This document shows positions 11,122-24,046 of a stretch of 64,000 bases of DNA, one piece after another. Where the stretch lies: positions 15,001 through 79,000 of the forward strand of contig JAOPHQ010006541.1 of the NCBI GenBank assembly GCA_030340625.1, given 5' to 3'. The stretch comes from Merluccius polli (taxonomy: Eukaryota > Chordata > Actinopteri > Gadiformes > Merlucciidae). The translations under genes and the position numbers were made by a program. The notes beneath the pieces are model-generated. The model was not told where the DNA came from. It ran no database searches and worked only from the letters and a program-made list of their open reading frames with translations. How positions within the stretch are numbered: the first letter of the stretch is position 1; the number at the start of each line of letters is the position of its first letter.

Positions 11122-11163
11122 AGAAGAAGAAGAAGAAGAAGAAGAAGAAGAAGAAGAAGAAGA
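11122..11163. repeat. (AAG)n microsatellite
   Basis: About 14 uninterrupted AAG/GAA units. Confidence 0.97.
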
Positions 11164-11598
11164 TAAATTAGGAGTAAAAACAGGATAATGAGATGTGTTG
11201 CAGGATTTGCCGGCGGTACATTACAGTCATTCCAAGCCACTGAAGTGATTAATCAAAATTACAAGTCTTCAAAACACTTCTGCAGGAACTACATTTGCAG
11301 ACTTGAAATTCAGGTCACGGTGTTTCCATGGTGAACCACAGAGTACTTTCCTTTTCTGATCAGAGTGACTGAAGAGTACTTCTGAACTTTACTCCAGAGT
11401 ACAGTTGTCATACACTAATAGCAATACAGGGCTGCTGCCTGCAAGAGTTGTCACAACAGCAAATCCATTCTATTTTAGCAGGAAACTGCAATTACTTATT
11501 TTTTTCTCTGTTTAACAATGGAAATGGGGAAAGGGACTTTTTAAAAACCAGCAGTGGCTTCAGTAGGTTGTCCATTTTGACAGCAATCTCACACCATA
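11164..11598. other. unique non-coding sequence
   Basis: Nothing recognised before the hAT-like element. Confidence 0.5.
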
Positions 11599-12195
11599 AT
11601 GGGGTGTCAAACGTACGGCCCGCGGGCCAGGACAAGGGTCCAATCCGGCCCACTGGATGACTTTGCAAAGTGTGAAAAATGGAGAAAATCATTCATTATT
11701 TTTAAATGGTTTGTAAGGCAGGGGAAAACTCAACCTCTTCCTCAATAGCCTCCACTTTAGTTGGTGTGGTGATGCCAGCATTACTACACAGGACTGGAAA
11801 TGTATGGAAAATTAAAATAATTTCTAGATCTCGACAAGTTGTTCAAATTATAAAGAAGTAAAATACAGTATTGTTGTAAAATTCCAAAATACATGTGACT
11901 AAGTTGTGTGCCTTTGTAGAGCCACTGTGATCTGTAAATTGTAATGCACATGTAATGACAGTAGACTGAATGAATGTGGAAAAACTAAGACATATTGTTG
12001 AAATTGCACTTAGTTTTCTTAAGACATCTCAGGACGTTTTCAAAATGTACTTGTTCTATTGACAGTAAAATAAATGGATATGAATAACCTATAAATAACA
12101 ACACCTCCACATTTTTCAAGTTTTATTGGTCCGGCCCCTCAAATTGGGCAGTATGTGGCCTACGTATGTGAACTACAATGAGTTTGACACCGCTG
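11599..12195 (+). mobile_element. hAT-like non-autonomous DNA transposon (~0.6 kb)
   Basis: The left end reads GGGGTGTCAAAC followed by CGGCCCGCGGGCC and AATCCGGCCCACTGGATGA. The right end reads GGTCCGGCCCCTCAAATTG ... GAGTTTGACACCGCTG. The ends are inverted over GGTGTCAAAC, the terminal motif of hAT/Charlie-type elements (CAGGGGTGTCAAACTCA). The interior is AT-rich with no transposase frame. I could not identify a convincing 8-bp target duplication, so the exact left boundary is uncertain by a few bases. Confidence 0.8.
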
Positions 12196-12343
12196 CCACA
12201 AGGTCACGGCAGGGTGACGACGAGGGACCCTCATCACTGACTCTCCAAATCAAGTTTCACCTTGCTCTTCTATTCTTCATAAACAAAAACTAGGCCCTCC
12301 AGAGGGTCTCAGTGTCTCAGGCCTACCACATGGGGCGGCCGTG

Positions 12344-12344
12344 C

Positions 12345-12397
<53 letters not shown>
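12344..12397. repeat. (CAA)n microsatellite
   Basis: About 18 uninterrupted CAA units. The minus-strand poly-valine frame across it is an artefact. Confidence 0.98.
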
Positions 12398-13200
12398 GAG
12401 ACTGACGGGCAGACGGACAGAGGAAACATCTGAAGAGACAAGGGGTCAACATCTCGTACTGCGGCTGGCTACACACTGAGCCTAACTCCCCAAGCACACA
12501 CTTTATTTAGCTTTTCTAGCCTGCCATGGACTATTGTGGTTTCCAGTTTAAAGCTGCACTAACAAAGATAATCTGTCCGTGGAGACTACCTTTTGAAGAA
12601 GTTTGTTTGTTTGTTTCTTAGGGGGTTTTGGGAATTTTCTTTTCTTCAAACCCATGAATCCTCCAGGTTATTTGGAAAATGAATGAAAGAATGTCGATGT
12701 TAATGGTAATTGGATGAATGGGACGGATGAATGACTAGACGGATGCATGGATGAGTGGATGGATGGATGAGTGGATGGACAGATGGATATTAACCGACTG
12801 CACGTGGAATTGTGATATGTGAGGCCGACAGCCATTCACTTTCAATAGAGGAGTTTTGCACAATACATTGATGGGACTACCTAGATGATTAGTATATACT
12901 ATATTATGACATTTTAATGTATCTGCTATTGCTGTGACATGAATATTGAGAAATGTAATCGTCATATGAGAGCAATACTAGCCATGGAGGATTGCATTTT
13001 AGGGTTGCATTTGCATGGTAATGTTTGTTTGTGATTGTTTACCGCTGGAATACGAAATTTGAATTAAAGTCAATTCATTACATTCATTAATCTATGCTGG
13101 ATCTTCACATTAATCTTTGCCGAAAATGGCCAGCGGGTCCAAACTGCATACATAAACAAAAATGTCACAAAAACATTTCAACCCCTTCAGGCTGTCGTAG
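12398..13200. other. unique sequence with a degenerate GGAT/GATG tract
   Basis: A degenerate tetranucleotide tract (GGATGAATG, GGATGGATGGATGAGTGG) lies at about 12712-12787. The rest is unassigned and AT-rich. Confidence 0.6.
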
Positions 13201-13309
13201 CCACATCTGTGTACACTCCGACAGTACATATCCACATCTGTGTACACTCCGACAGTACATATCCACATCTGTGTACACTCCGACAGTACATATCCACATC
13301 TGTGTACAC
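13201..13309. repeat. 31-bp minisatellite, ~3.5 copies
   Basis: Three identical units beginning CCACATCTGTGTACACTCC at 13201, 13232 and 13263, with a partial fourth. It passes into a CA-rich tract that its TGTACACA sequence resembles. Confidence 0.95.
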
Positions 13310-13342
13310 ACATGTCCACATCAGCACAAGGACAAACCACGA

Positions 13343-13454
13343 CACACACACACGCACACAGACACGCAGGCACGCACGCACACACACGTACACACACACA
13401 TGCAAGTACACACACCCACGCAGGCATGCACACACACACATACCTATTCACACA

Positions 13455-13520
<66 letters not shown>
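13343..13520. repeat. (CA)n tract, degenerate then pure
   Basis: CACG/CACA-rich sequence ends in a pure CA run of about 60 bp. Confidence 0.96.
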
Positions 13521-13523
<3 letters not shown>

Positions 13524-13613
13524 GCAGAGTAACTGACAAAAGGTTGCAGAGTGGAAAGTGATCTATATTTGAAGGTCAGTCCCAGACAACAGATCCCTCA
13601 ACGGTGGGCTGCA

Positions 13614-13638
13614 GCCCCCCCCCCCCCCCCCCCCCCCC
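13614..13638. repeat. poly-C run
   Basis: C homopolymer of about 25 bp. Similar runs occur at about 13938-13954 and 14166-14182. Confidence 0.95.
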
Positions 13639-13819
13639 TGGCGAGTATGGAGAACGCCTTACCGCAGTATAGACCTCTCCAGGTCAGGTTACCATACGTG
13701 TCCATACGCAAAACCAAGAGTACAGAGCAATATTTATTCACTGAACTGAACTGCCTTTTTTTTTTGGTGGTGGTGGTGCTCCTCGGGCGACCAACAGTAT
13801 AACACGCACAACAAGAAAA

Positions 13820-14060
13820 GGAAGTACGCAGGATTACACAATGGCCGCTGCGCTTTTCCTCGTTGTCGGCGCTGGCACCTCTTCACCTCACAGTGCTCCC
13901 GCTAAACGCATCACGTCCTGCGTCACACGGTCCATTTCCCCCCCCCCCCCCCCCCTCCTGCGGCCCGTTCGATGCGACCCACGGTGTCACGTGCGGCGTC
14001 CGGCTTTGGTGGCACACGTGAGTTAGGCTGGCGGTGTCACGCAGGGCGGTGCGGAAATGA
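13820..14060 (+). promoter_or_regulatory. CpG-rich segment with a possible first exon
   Basis: This stretch has clearly more CpG than its surroundings. An ATG at 13841 in a reasonable context (ACACAATGGCC) opens a frame beginning MAAALFLVVGAGTSS, hydrophobic at the start like a short signal peptide. A GTGAGT that could be a splice donor lies at 14018. A poly-C run interrupts the frame as poly-proline. No TATA box, no homology and no matching downstream exon could be shown, so an unmethylated regulatory patch is as likely as an exon. Confidence 0.2.
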
Positions 14061-14314
14061 CAGCCGTCAACAGAACCTGGATAGGAAAAACAACAAAAAT
14101 CTATGATCTAACGTATCTATGTCTGATACATGACAACCACATGATGTCTTCTCCTAACTGCCAATCCCCCCCCCCCCCCCCCACCTCCCACACCCACCAT
14201 CACAACAACCCACAGCGTTTATGGTGACCTTCAACAGCCAACACTGTTTACTCCTTATTCTCTTGGTGCAGCTGTATCTTATCTGTTAGAAAATGCCAGA
14301 ATGTGGTGGTGGCG

Positions 14315-14533
<219 letters not shown>

Positions 14534-15519
14534 CGCGGTCGTTGCGAGGGGGTCTTAAATTCCAGCAGGGAGACAAGCGAAGAGTTTTATCTCCAATGAA
14601 AGATGGCCGCCGCGAGACTGCGACACCAGCGATAGCTTCACATGACAGGAGGATTTAATGAATAATTCCACAACAAAGCGCCTCCTGGTGCTATTTATAG
14701 GATGATGGGTATTGATTGTAAAGTGATTCATCTTTCAACCATGGAAATGGGAAAACAATATTTTTTGACTGGTTCCAGATCGCAGCGAGGGATAATTTGA
14801 CTTTGTCAGCGAGTAAATGTCAGGACAACGGAGCGTTTCGTGTGTCTGACGGTCTGTATAACTCCTGCGCATGCAGCCGGTTCAAGTATTATACTCGTAT
14901 TTTTGTATTTCACCAACTAAGAAAGAATAACGAGGAAAAAGATGCAAAACTAAAAAAAAAATAAAGATTGAAATCTGTTTACGTATTTGTTCAAGCGCCG
15001 TATTTTTCCAGGCAATGAAGCAACACTGGAGTCTGTTTCAGTTGGTTTGAGATGTGCCTCTCTGCAGGTGCGTAGATGTGGTTATGTATCTTAAGTGGAC
15101 GGGAAATGGATTATGAAGGGTTTGTCTCGCTCGGCTTCACGTCTATGTATAAAAAGAGCAGATGTTCGGCTCCTACTGTTGCTGCTGTTGATGCAGTAAG
15201 CAAGAAGGAAACGGTCAGAGAATTGCATGGTAGTCTCTCTGAACTCCCTGCTTGACCGGATTTGAAAGAAAAACATGAAAGAGAAGAATATTGATTTCAG
15301 AATAAATACATATGCAAAAAAAAGAATAATTAACGTATGAAGGACATTGCCGTTTTCCCCCATCGTCTCCGTAAAAGGCTGCATCTGCTCTGGGGAGAGA
15401 GATGTGCGCCGTCAGGCCTCTCCTCTAATGAGGTGAACTGGAGGGGAATAAGTTTCCCAGAATCAGACGATGTTATCCAGAATCAATGTGGCAGGACTAG
15501 ATGGGGCTCACGTTGACCT
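14534..15519. other. unique non-coding sequence
   Basis: No recognised repeat. The minus-strand frame at 15091-15384 shows no domain or splice support. Confidence 0.45.
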
Positions 15520-15577
15520 GGTGTGTTTGTGTGTGTGTGTGTGTGTGCGTGTGTGTGTGTATGTGTGTGTGTGTGTG
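15520..15577. repeat. (GT)n tract
   Basis: About 58 bp of GT with GCGTG and TATG interruptions. Confidence 0.95.
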
Positions 15578-15702
15578 ATCACTCGCTGCTGGGTTCCATG
15601 GACAGACAAGCACAAGGTGACCCTGAACATAAAAAAGAAACACTGTGAATAACGCTAAGGTAGGGCACAGTCAGCCTGCAGTCTTACCACTATCAATCTC
15701 AT

Positions 15703-15838
15703 TCACACACACATACACACACACACAGTCACAGTCACATATACCAAAATATGCACATATGCACACAGATCTAGTCGTCCCACACACACACACACACACA
15801 CGCACGCACACACACACACACGCGCACACGCACACACA
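15703..15838. repeat. (CA)n tract, interrupted
   Basis: CA-rich sequence with a pure core at about 15780-15838. A short GTAT/GT tract follows at about 15860-15903. Confidence 0.93.
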
Positions 15839-15903
15839 GGGAGACACTCTCACACTAACAAATGTATGTATGTATGAGTATGTGTGTGTGCGTGTGTGTG
15901 TGT

Positions 15904-16493
15904 TTAGGCACAAAGGGACATCTCCTGCTATGTTTACACTGGGCTCTCTGTGGTAATGAGTGCACAGCATAGAGTACTGATGGAATGTCTACCATTGTGA
16001 AATAATGGCTTCATAATCATAAGGGTTCGCATACATGAATACACACGGGGCATGTGTGTGTGTGTGTGTGAATAGGTTTCCCTGTGAAACAAACATCACC
16101 CGTCCATACACACACACACACACACACACATACATACATACACCCAGCACCCCCACTGAGTGTAACAGTAACATAGTGATGGATCCATCTCTCTCTCCAT
16201 TTCTATTGAAGTGCTCCAAAGTAGGACAGCCACTTGTTCTCTGGACATCTCTCTGGTCCAATGCAGAGGACAGCGGCACACACGGCATTCCCCTCACTGC
16301 AGGGAACCGGGCCCATAGCGTTTGACTGTATTTGATGACATTTGCCCGTGTCAGGTAGTCCCAAACTGGCCGGTTTGGTATCAGGCGGCGGGGAAATGAA
16401 GGTCATCAGTCATGGAAATAGGTTGCATTGAGGTGGGAGTGAATGACAGCTGGTGAACGATTGAAAATCAGAGTGTGGTATTTAATTTGGATT

Positions 16494-16496
<3 letters not shown>
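15904..16496. other. unique sequence with short GT and CA runs
   Basis: GT at about 16054-16071 and CA at about 16107-16142. No exon evidence. Confidence 0.5.

Positions 16497-16537
<41 letters not shown>
16497..16537. repeat. (GT)n microsatellite
   Basis: About 20 uninterrupted GT units. Confidence 0.97.
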
Positions 16538-16540
<3 letters not shown>

Positions 16541-16683
16541 AAAGGTGCGTAATTGTGTGCCCTTTATGGCATTGAAATGTTCATCTCACGGGTAAGAATG
16601 ATGAAAAACAAGGTTACATCCACAACAACAACACAAAAGTCATGATTTCCCAAAAGGTCGGCGTGACCTGCATTTTAATCCAC

Positions 16684-16720
16684 TGTAAATTGCTTTGGAT
16701 AAAAGCGTCTGCTAAATAAC
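16684..16720 (+). mobile_element. teleost SINE/LINE 3' tail
   Basis: Contains TTGCTTTGGATAAAAGCGTC followed by TGCTAAATAAC, close to the conserved 3' tail shared by several fish SINEs and their partner LINEs. The upstream part of the element is not recognisable. Confidence 0.75.
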
Positions 16721-16984
16721 TGCAACTTTTCCTGGAGCAATGAAGCCAGCCCGGCACATCACAGACCTCCCGCCACACCCCACTGAGTCTCCCTTACAAG
16801 GGAGTCGCCTGTGGAAAAAAAAAAGGACCACGACATCATCAAAGACTCATGCCCCCCCAGAAATAACCCTCTGTTCTGCTGACATTAGAGCAGCATTAAT
16901 ACCTGCGACACCACGCCGACGCTAAGAATAGTTTTGAACAAAATAACAAATAAACATGTTAACAAACTGGTTATAACTGTTTTG

Positions 16985-16987
<3 letters not shown>

Positions 16988-17046
<59 letters not shown>
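16988..17046. repeat. (CA)n microsatellite
   Basis: About 29 uninterrupted CA units. Confidence 0.98.
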
Positions 17047-17048
<2 letters not shown>

Positions 17049-17234
17049 ATAGGAGACATCCAAGGCTTTCCTTTAGCACTATAGTCATTATCATCACGTG
17101 CAAACTGCGGATACACCAGAAGGACACCTTGCCCCTCTCTGCGGAGAGCCCACTACTTCCCCTAATGGGCTCACTGGCCACCAGGGGAGATAAGGACATG
17201 AAAGGAGAGGAGCGCAACCCACCCACAAGGACCA

Positions 17235-17747
17235 GGGGCCAGATTCAGAAAAGCATCTTAAGATAATAGTAGTTTCCTAAGAAGAAAATCTACAAAGTTC
17301 CTAAGAATATTCTCAACTGCAATTCCTCCATATTTTCCTCAGCACCTTTCATGTGCTGCAGAACCTCTTATATTTATTTCTTAAGACATTATTTTATTCC
17401 TTTCTTACAAACTTTTTTTTCGAAAAGTTGTCTCACTTTCGGACCGTGTGTGTGGATAAGTGTAAATCAATCATTTAAATAGCAGCAATTAAAACTATAA
17501 AATCGATATTACCAATTAAAAGCAAGGCATAACTTTTCAATGTGTAAGACAAGTAAACTGTTATCTAATAGTTTCGAAATAAAATCAACTTTGCAAGAAT
17601 CCCATTGCTTCTTAAGTGTTTTCTTAAGGAATGATCTAAGAAGAAGATACGAACACCCTTAAGATATCTTCTGGTGAAGATTTTCGTTACATATAGCGAT
17701 ATAATGATATATCGTTTTTAACGATATACGTTTGTGAATCCGACCCC
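17235..17747. mobile_element. TIR element with GGGGYCRGATTCA ends (MITE)
   Basis: The left end GGGGCCAGATTCAGAAAA is mirrored by the right end, whose reverse complement is GGGGTCGGATTCACAAAC (five differences over the 18 bases, concentrated inward). The interior is AT-rich with TCTTAAG motifs on both sides and a GATATATCGTTTTTAACGATATAC palindrome near the right end. No transposase frame is present. Ends of the form GGGGYC..ATTCA are typical of small PIF/Harbinger or ISL2EU-type elements, but no clear target duplication was seen and the superfamily is left open. Confidence 0.65.
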
Positions 17748-17890
17748 AGCGCACCCGCTGCTCCATCACCCAGACACCAAGCACACTTTTTTAAGTGAGC
17801 GTAGCTGTAACCTCTAGCCACCCTCTCACCCATCATACTATAACCTTGATTGCTACAGAACCTCAATGCACTAGTGTGACTACCACAATC

Positions 17891-19037
<1,147 letters not shown>

Positions 19038-19068
19038 GGGCGGGGGGGGGGGGGGGGGGGGGGGGGGC
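19038..19068. repeat. poly-G run
   Basis: About 30 bp, nearly pure G. Frames over it give poly-glycine or poly-proline only. Confidence 0.95.
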
Positions 19069-19403
19069 GGTTGCTCGCGGGCACCTCCAGCAATTCAAAG
19101 CAGTTATGAATCCCCATGCAGATCTATCATGCAGATAGAAAGACATTTTCTCCGAGAAAGGAACGCGTCCAACAGTCAACACTTAAAAGCATGGGCACAG
19201 TTTTTGATGTATTCATTGTTGTGGCGGCTGTAGGTAAACTACACAGCCATTAGTGTCACTTTGAAACATTCCCAATGGATTCCCCCTTAATCGCCGGCAT
19301 GTATTCAGCAATCACCTGCGAAGAAGAGGCAGCTCATTGGCAGCTTGATGACCTCTGCGACAAGAATATCTAACCAGCAACCTTTGCCAGACAATCTACT
19401 CTA

Positions 19404-19437
<34 letters not shown>

Positions 19438-20111
19438 CATTTTTGTGATTTACCTTGTGCAGTCACTTAATGCATTTACCTCTTAAAAAAACCTCTTAAA
19501 CGGAATGAGCATCCAACACTTTGCTCTGGTCTGAGTTTTAAAAGTGAAGTGCAAGACGTCGGCTCCAAGCCATCACTCATGACAGCTGAATGGGATGGAC
19601 ATTGGACACCCTAACGGAAATAATGTAATTTCCTCCAGAATAAAAAAAACAACCCCAAAGAGAGGAGGCCTTTTTAAAAGGTCACACTTGACTATTTGAA
19701 CTTAAGCAGCAGCAGAGACTAAATCAAATCACCTAAAGCTGTTCTCCTCCTCTCTGAACTATCCGTATGTCATGCCTGTCAAAAGTCACCCACATAGATA
19801 TAGAGTCATACCTGATATATATTGTGTCGCCGGTGGCTGTCTCCCAGCTCATGTTTACTGGGGAGGGACAGCGCTATTCCCAGTACTGTTTATGCTCAAC
19901 AGAAATGTGCTGTTTGTGAAGCTTCACCACGGTGTCAGAAGATGTTTACTGTAATGCCAGGCAAAGCGTAGAACAGGTGGATTCAAAATAAATTAAAATA
20001 CACTCACCCACTCACAACGGTCATGTAGCAGCTAAAGGGATCAACAGTTCTCGGAATAACACTTACCTTCATTAGCGCTAAGGTTTTGATGATATTGCAT
20101 TGACTTTGCGT

Positions 20112-20112
<1 letters not shown>
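19069..20112. other. unique sequence with a (GT)n run
   Basis: GT at about 19402-19438, ending GCGCGCGTG. No exon evidence. Confidence 0.5.
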
Positions 20113-20149
<37 letters not shown>

Positions 20150-20165
20150 CATCATCATCATCATC
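20113..20165. repeat. (CA)n plus (ATC)n compound microsatellite
   Basis: A CA run to 20147 continues directly as about six ATC units. Confidence 0.96.
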
Positions 20166-20426
20166 AACCTTTATTTTTCCGGCAAAACTAAGCGGCAAAA
20201 TACCTCCTGTTGTAATGGGGGCAGGGATACAAAACTAAAAATAATATATAAAATACAAAATAAAATAAAATAATAAAATATAAAAAACCTAAAATGACAC
20301 ACACACACAGTTACAAACACACACACACACACATTAAAAAACAAACAACTTGTAAATGTGTTAAATTAATAGTCACTCCAATACGCTGATTGTGCTTTGA
20401 TTGTTTTTAACCTCTCTTTTAGGGGG

Positions 20427-20458
20427 CTTTGGATGAAAGCATCTGCTTTCATCCAAAG
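20427..20458. repeat. perfect 15-bp palindrome made of a retroposon tail
   Basis: CTTTGGATGAAAGCA, a 2-nt centre (TC) and TGCTTTCATCCAAAG pair over all 15 bases. The left arm is a variant of the teleost tail GCTTTGGATAAAAGCGTCTGC, here mirrored head to head. Confidence 0.9.
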
Positions 20459-21129
20459 ATAATGTATGTACATTCAAATGAATAAAACTCTTGTAACTAA
20501 GAAAATAGCACATTTTATGCAACAATGGTATGTGAATTCATTAATTAACTGATTAGTGCAGCATATCTATGGAATGCATACAGATTAACATGATGCTCAT
20601 ATAGACAGCTAATCATGCTGTAAAAATAGCATTAACGTTAATGTTGTAAAAATAGCAAGTATATAATTAACAACATGACTAAACCCCTAGTGTAGTCCAC
20701 CCACTTAGTTCGACAGTGTGTCTGGAGCGCTGGTCTATATACGGACACGGATCCCTACATATGCTGACCTGACAGTCAACCTGTTATTGGGTTTATGATG
20801 TCATGCCCTTACTATACACTGTCTTGCAGAGTCAATCCCGGGGATTAGCCCCCCCTAAGCACCTCCCTTAGTGTAGCGGTCCGACAACAAGAGGGACCGA
20901 TATAGCATCGACGAGTCGGACGAGTCGTCTGTGTTTTTTAGCCAAAAACATTGGCTCAGAGCCCTAATGAACCCTCTATGCTGCTCAGCGCATGCGACGG
21001 TACATCCCCTTCAAAAACATGTTGCTATTCTGAGCTCCGGTCAAACCTGAAAAAAAACTTGGGGACGAGCGATCATTTCCTGCCTGACTCACACAATAAT
21101 GTAATGCCATTAAAGTGAAAGAACAAAGA
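20459..21129. other. unique non-coding sequence
   Basis: No recognised element. Confidence 0.5.
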
Positions 21130-21370
21130 AATAAACCATCGCTCCTTCATGCGCTGGCGGAGGAAGCGAAACTTTAGCCGGCAACGGCTGCTGCGGCGGC
21201 GGCGGGGGTGTAGCCCAGCGGGTGACCTCTGTTCCCCGGTGGCGCTCGGCCACTCACACTCTTTAATTGACTCTGAGCGCCATCGGCGGGGGCCGCTTGG
21301 GACCCATCGTCCGGCGGACACGTGACATATGGGAGGATGGCGGTGCGAGCGGGGCTCCCGGAGACGTAGT
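21130..21370. promoter_or_regulatory. CpG-rich segment
   Basis: A local, strong enrichment of CpG in about 240 bp (for example GCTGCGGCGGCGGCGGGG and GAGCGCCATCGGCGGGG), with a CACGTG E-box near 21320. The flanks are AT-richer. It could be a small CpG island or regulatory element. No TATA box, exon or transcript evidence is visible. A minus-strand frame across it (21073-21321) is arginine-rich and probably a by-product of composition. Confidence 0.3.
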
Positions 21371-21511
21371 GTTAACCCCCCCCCACCCCCAGTTGGAACA
21401 GAGAAACAAGAACACTCTGTGCCCAGCCATTAGTTGCACACTTGAGGCTGTGTGTGTGTGTTAAGCCTGACTTGCACGACTCAAATTGTACACACACAGG
21501 TTCTCTCGTTC

Positions 21512-21545
21512 TCTCTCTCTCTCTCTCTCCCCCTCTCCCTCTCTG
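21512..21545. repeat. (CT)n tract
   Basis: About 34 bp of CT with CCCCT interruptions. Confidence 0.93.
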
Positions 21546-21963
21546 TACAGGGGGTCATCTTTAGGGTGCATATCCAGTCTCCTATTAAACATGCTAAACA
21601 GGAAGGAACACACACAAAATAATCCAAAATAAATACCACACACACACCTCTCCTTATACTCCAATGCCAAAACATCAAAGTTCATTGTGCAAATAACAAA
21701 AAAACAACATAAAATGAACTGGAAAAGTGAAAAGGAGGAGAAAAAAAACGGGCAGACGTACATTGTGATCTCCTGGCCATTGTTCTTGACTGCTCTGGCG
21801 GCAGGTCATTAGTTCAATTCCCTATACTGCAGACAATGTGTTGTGCTGTTGTTGTGGAGTGGAGACACTGGACTCAACGCCGGTTTCCTGCTCCCCGGTC
21901 CAAGCGTCTCCGCTGAAAGGGTTTACAATGTGTTGGTCGCCGCTACGCTAACGGATTTCAAGA

Positions 21964-22012
21964 TAAGGAAAGATAAGATAGACTTTATTGTCCCGAAGGA
22001 CATTTGTCTTAT
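21964..22012 (-). mobile_element. teleost LINE 3'-tail relic
   Basis: AAGATAAGATAGACTTTATT followed by GTCCCGAAGGACATTT is the reverse complement of a LINE end of the form AAAT...GGGAC.AATAAAG plus a CTTAT-type simple tail. It resembles the pieces at 38217 and 57231. Confidence 0.5.
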
Positions 22013-22502
22013 CTGCTGTTAAAACACGAATTACATATTGCATACGTACATTGCATACATATTGGTTAGTCATAGCATCTCTACAGCTCTCTATATAGTT
22101 TTAATGTATTCTAATAAGTGGCTTGTATGACGTCACACCAGTGGCGCGAACATGAGATGGAGGGCAGGAAGTGTTCACTGGATGATGGTTTAATAATAGG
22201 ATACTATCTAGCAAGGTTAATAAGGCTAACGTTTTTTTTTTAATAAGCAAGGAAGAATTTTGACTTGAAAACTTAAAGGATACAAAAAGGTTAAATGCCT
22301 CCAGGCTTTTGAATGCGTTCATTTGATGTTGGTGTAGTACGAGGTCTGTAGTAATGGTAAGGTAATTTATTATGTCTACTGAGTCGATACTCTGTAAATC
22401 ATTAATATTGTTTGATAAATTATAACAATACGGATCGAAACCTGGTTGTGCAGCACTTTTTAATTTTGATTGCATGCTTTCATTGCTCTAAGCTTCTCTT
22501 CT

Positions 22503-22540
22503 AAGTCGCATTGGATAAAAGTGTCTACTAAAATGATTCA
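22503..22540 (+). mobile_element. teleost SINE/LINE 3' tail
   Basis: AAGTCGCATTGGATAAAAGT followed by GTCTACTAAAATG is the conserved fish tail with a few changes. Confidence 0.65.
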
Positions 22541-23097
22541 TGTACATTTCTAATGGAAATGTTCTCTGTAACACTTTTCTCTGAAATTCGTACTGTCTAT
22601 CAGTGAATTTGTGAATCATAATTCCACTGAAATAAAGCAGGTGACTGAAACGTTGACAACATACAGCTAATAAAAAACCTAGATGGTTTGAGTGAGAGGA
22701 CAACGGTGAGTTAGACTGAAACTTGGAAATATCGTGGGAAAGTCCTCTGATGGGGAGTGGTCTCCTTACCGCCACATGAAACACAGATAGTCAGGTTTTT
22801 GGAGAGTATGTTAATGTGTCAGACAAACATGTTTCTGTGTCACAAGAGGAGAGGAGAATCTTGTGGTTAGGAGGCGTGGCTAGTAGAGGATCTTGTGGTA
22901 CTGTATGTGGGAGTCACACAAAAAGCATTGATTCTTCAGAATATAATAAATAAATATGATTAAATACTTCACAATCGTCTGTTGTGCATTATAATGGGAT
23001 AAATCATCATCTCTGGATGATGAATGACAAACATGAACATGAAGATGTGTTTAGAGGAAATGACTCCAAGGCTATTTTTGTGAAATGGTTATGCTTA
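22541..23097. other. unique non-coding sequence
   Basis: No recognised element before the TIR transposon at 23098. Confidence 0.5.
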
Positions 23098-23363
23098 GGG
23101 ACTGTACGATATTTACCGGGGGGGGAGGGCCGGTCGTCAGGGGGGGAGGGCCTAGGATAATTTTTTTAAGCCTTAGGGGAGGGCCCAGGAGAATATTTTT
23201 GGCCTGGGGGGAGGGCCGAGGAAAATTATTTTATGGGGGGGCAATCGTCATGACTCATGCCGAGTTCGATGTTTAAATGAAAGATAGGATAGCCTGTAAG
23301 GAAGTGAACGTCTCCTTTACCATAACCATAACCCCTTTTGGAGTGAATTGTTTCACAGTAGAC

Positions 23364-23412
23364 TGCGGACGCTGTAGACTCTGCTCTGCGAGCGGACGCT
23401 GTAGACTCTGCT
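23364..23412 (+). repeat. tandem duplication inside the TIR element
   Basis: GCGGACGCTGTAGACTCTGC occurs twice in succession, about 26 bp apart. Confidence 0.8.
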
Positions 23413-23496
23413 CGTCTCATACCACCGCGAACGGGTTTATGAGACCCCAGATCGTTTCACACAGACGCGGGAGGGTACCTTTGGCGTCAGTATCCA

Positions 23497-24046
23497 GGGC
23501 TTAATTTGGGCCGGAACACGCCGGAATATGTTCCGGCACCTCCAACGGTGGATCCGGCACCTTTTTTATTTTTTTATTCCCCCCCCCCCCCCCCCGCCGT
23601 CAGTGGTTACGATCGCGCAACCCCGTCATCAGTCCGCGGCCCCCCCCCCCCCCCCTCCCGTTGACAATCACGAACACCCCCCCCCACCCACCCACCCCCG
23701 GGCGTGACAAATCGTCGGTAGGCCTATATTACGAGTTGGGATGAGAACGGGTTGTCTGCCGAAACCGTCAAGTCTAAATCATGCGATAGGCGCGCACGAT
23801 GACATCCTCACAGCATGCACACGGGCTGTGTGTGGACTCGGGTCTGCGGCTGAGTCCGCGGCCGGGTCCGCGGGTCCGGTGCAGCCCCCCCCCCCCCCCC
23901 CCGTTGACAATCGCGCCGAATGTAGAGCATATTGTAATGCAGCGTTGAATGGATGAATAGCTTACATAAGGGTCCCCAGCACTTTTCAAACCACACTCAT
24001 ATGGTTATTGTCCCCACCACTTCTAAAACCAAACTGACGCCACTGA
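23497..24046 (+). mobile_element. possible nested element inside the TIR transposon
   Basis: Begins CCAGGGCTTAATTTGGGCC followed by GGAACACGCCGGAATATGTTCC, a start that resembles known fish hAT repeats. It contains a CCGGAAC...GTTCCGG mirror and three C-homopolymers. A matching right terminus was not found, so this may be a fragment or simply the body of the host element. Confidence 0.3.
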
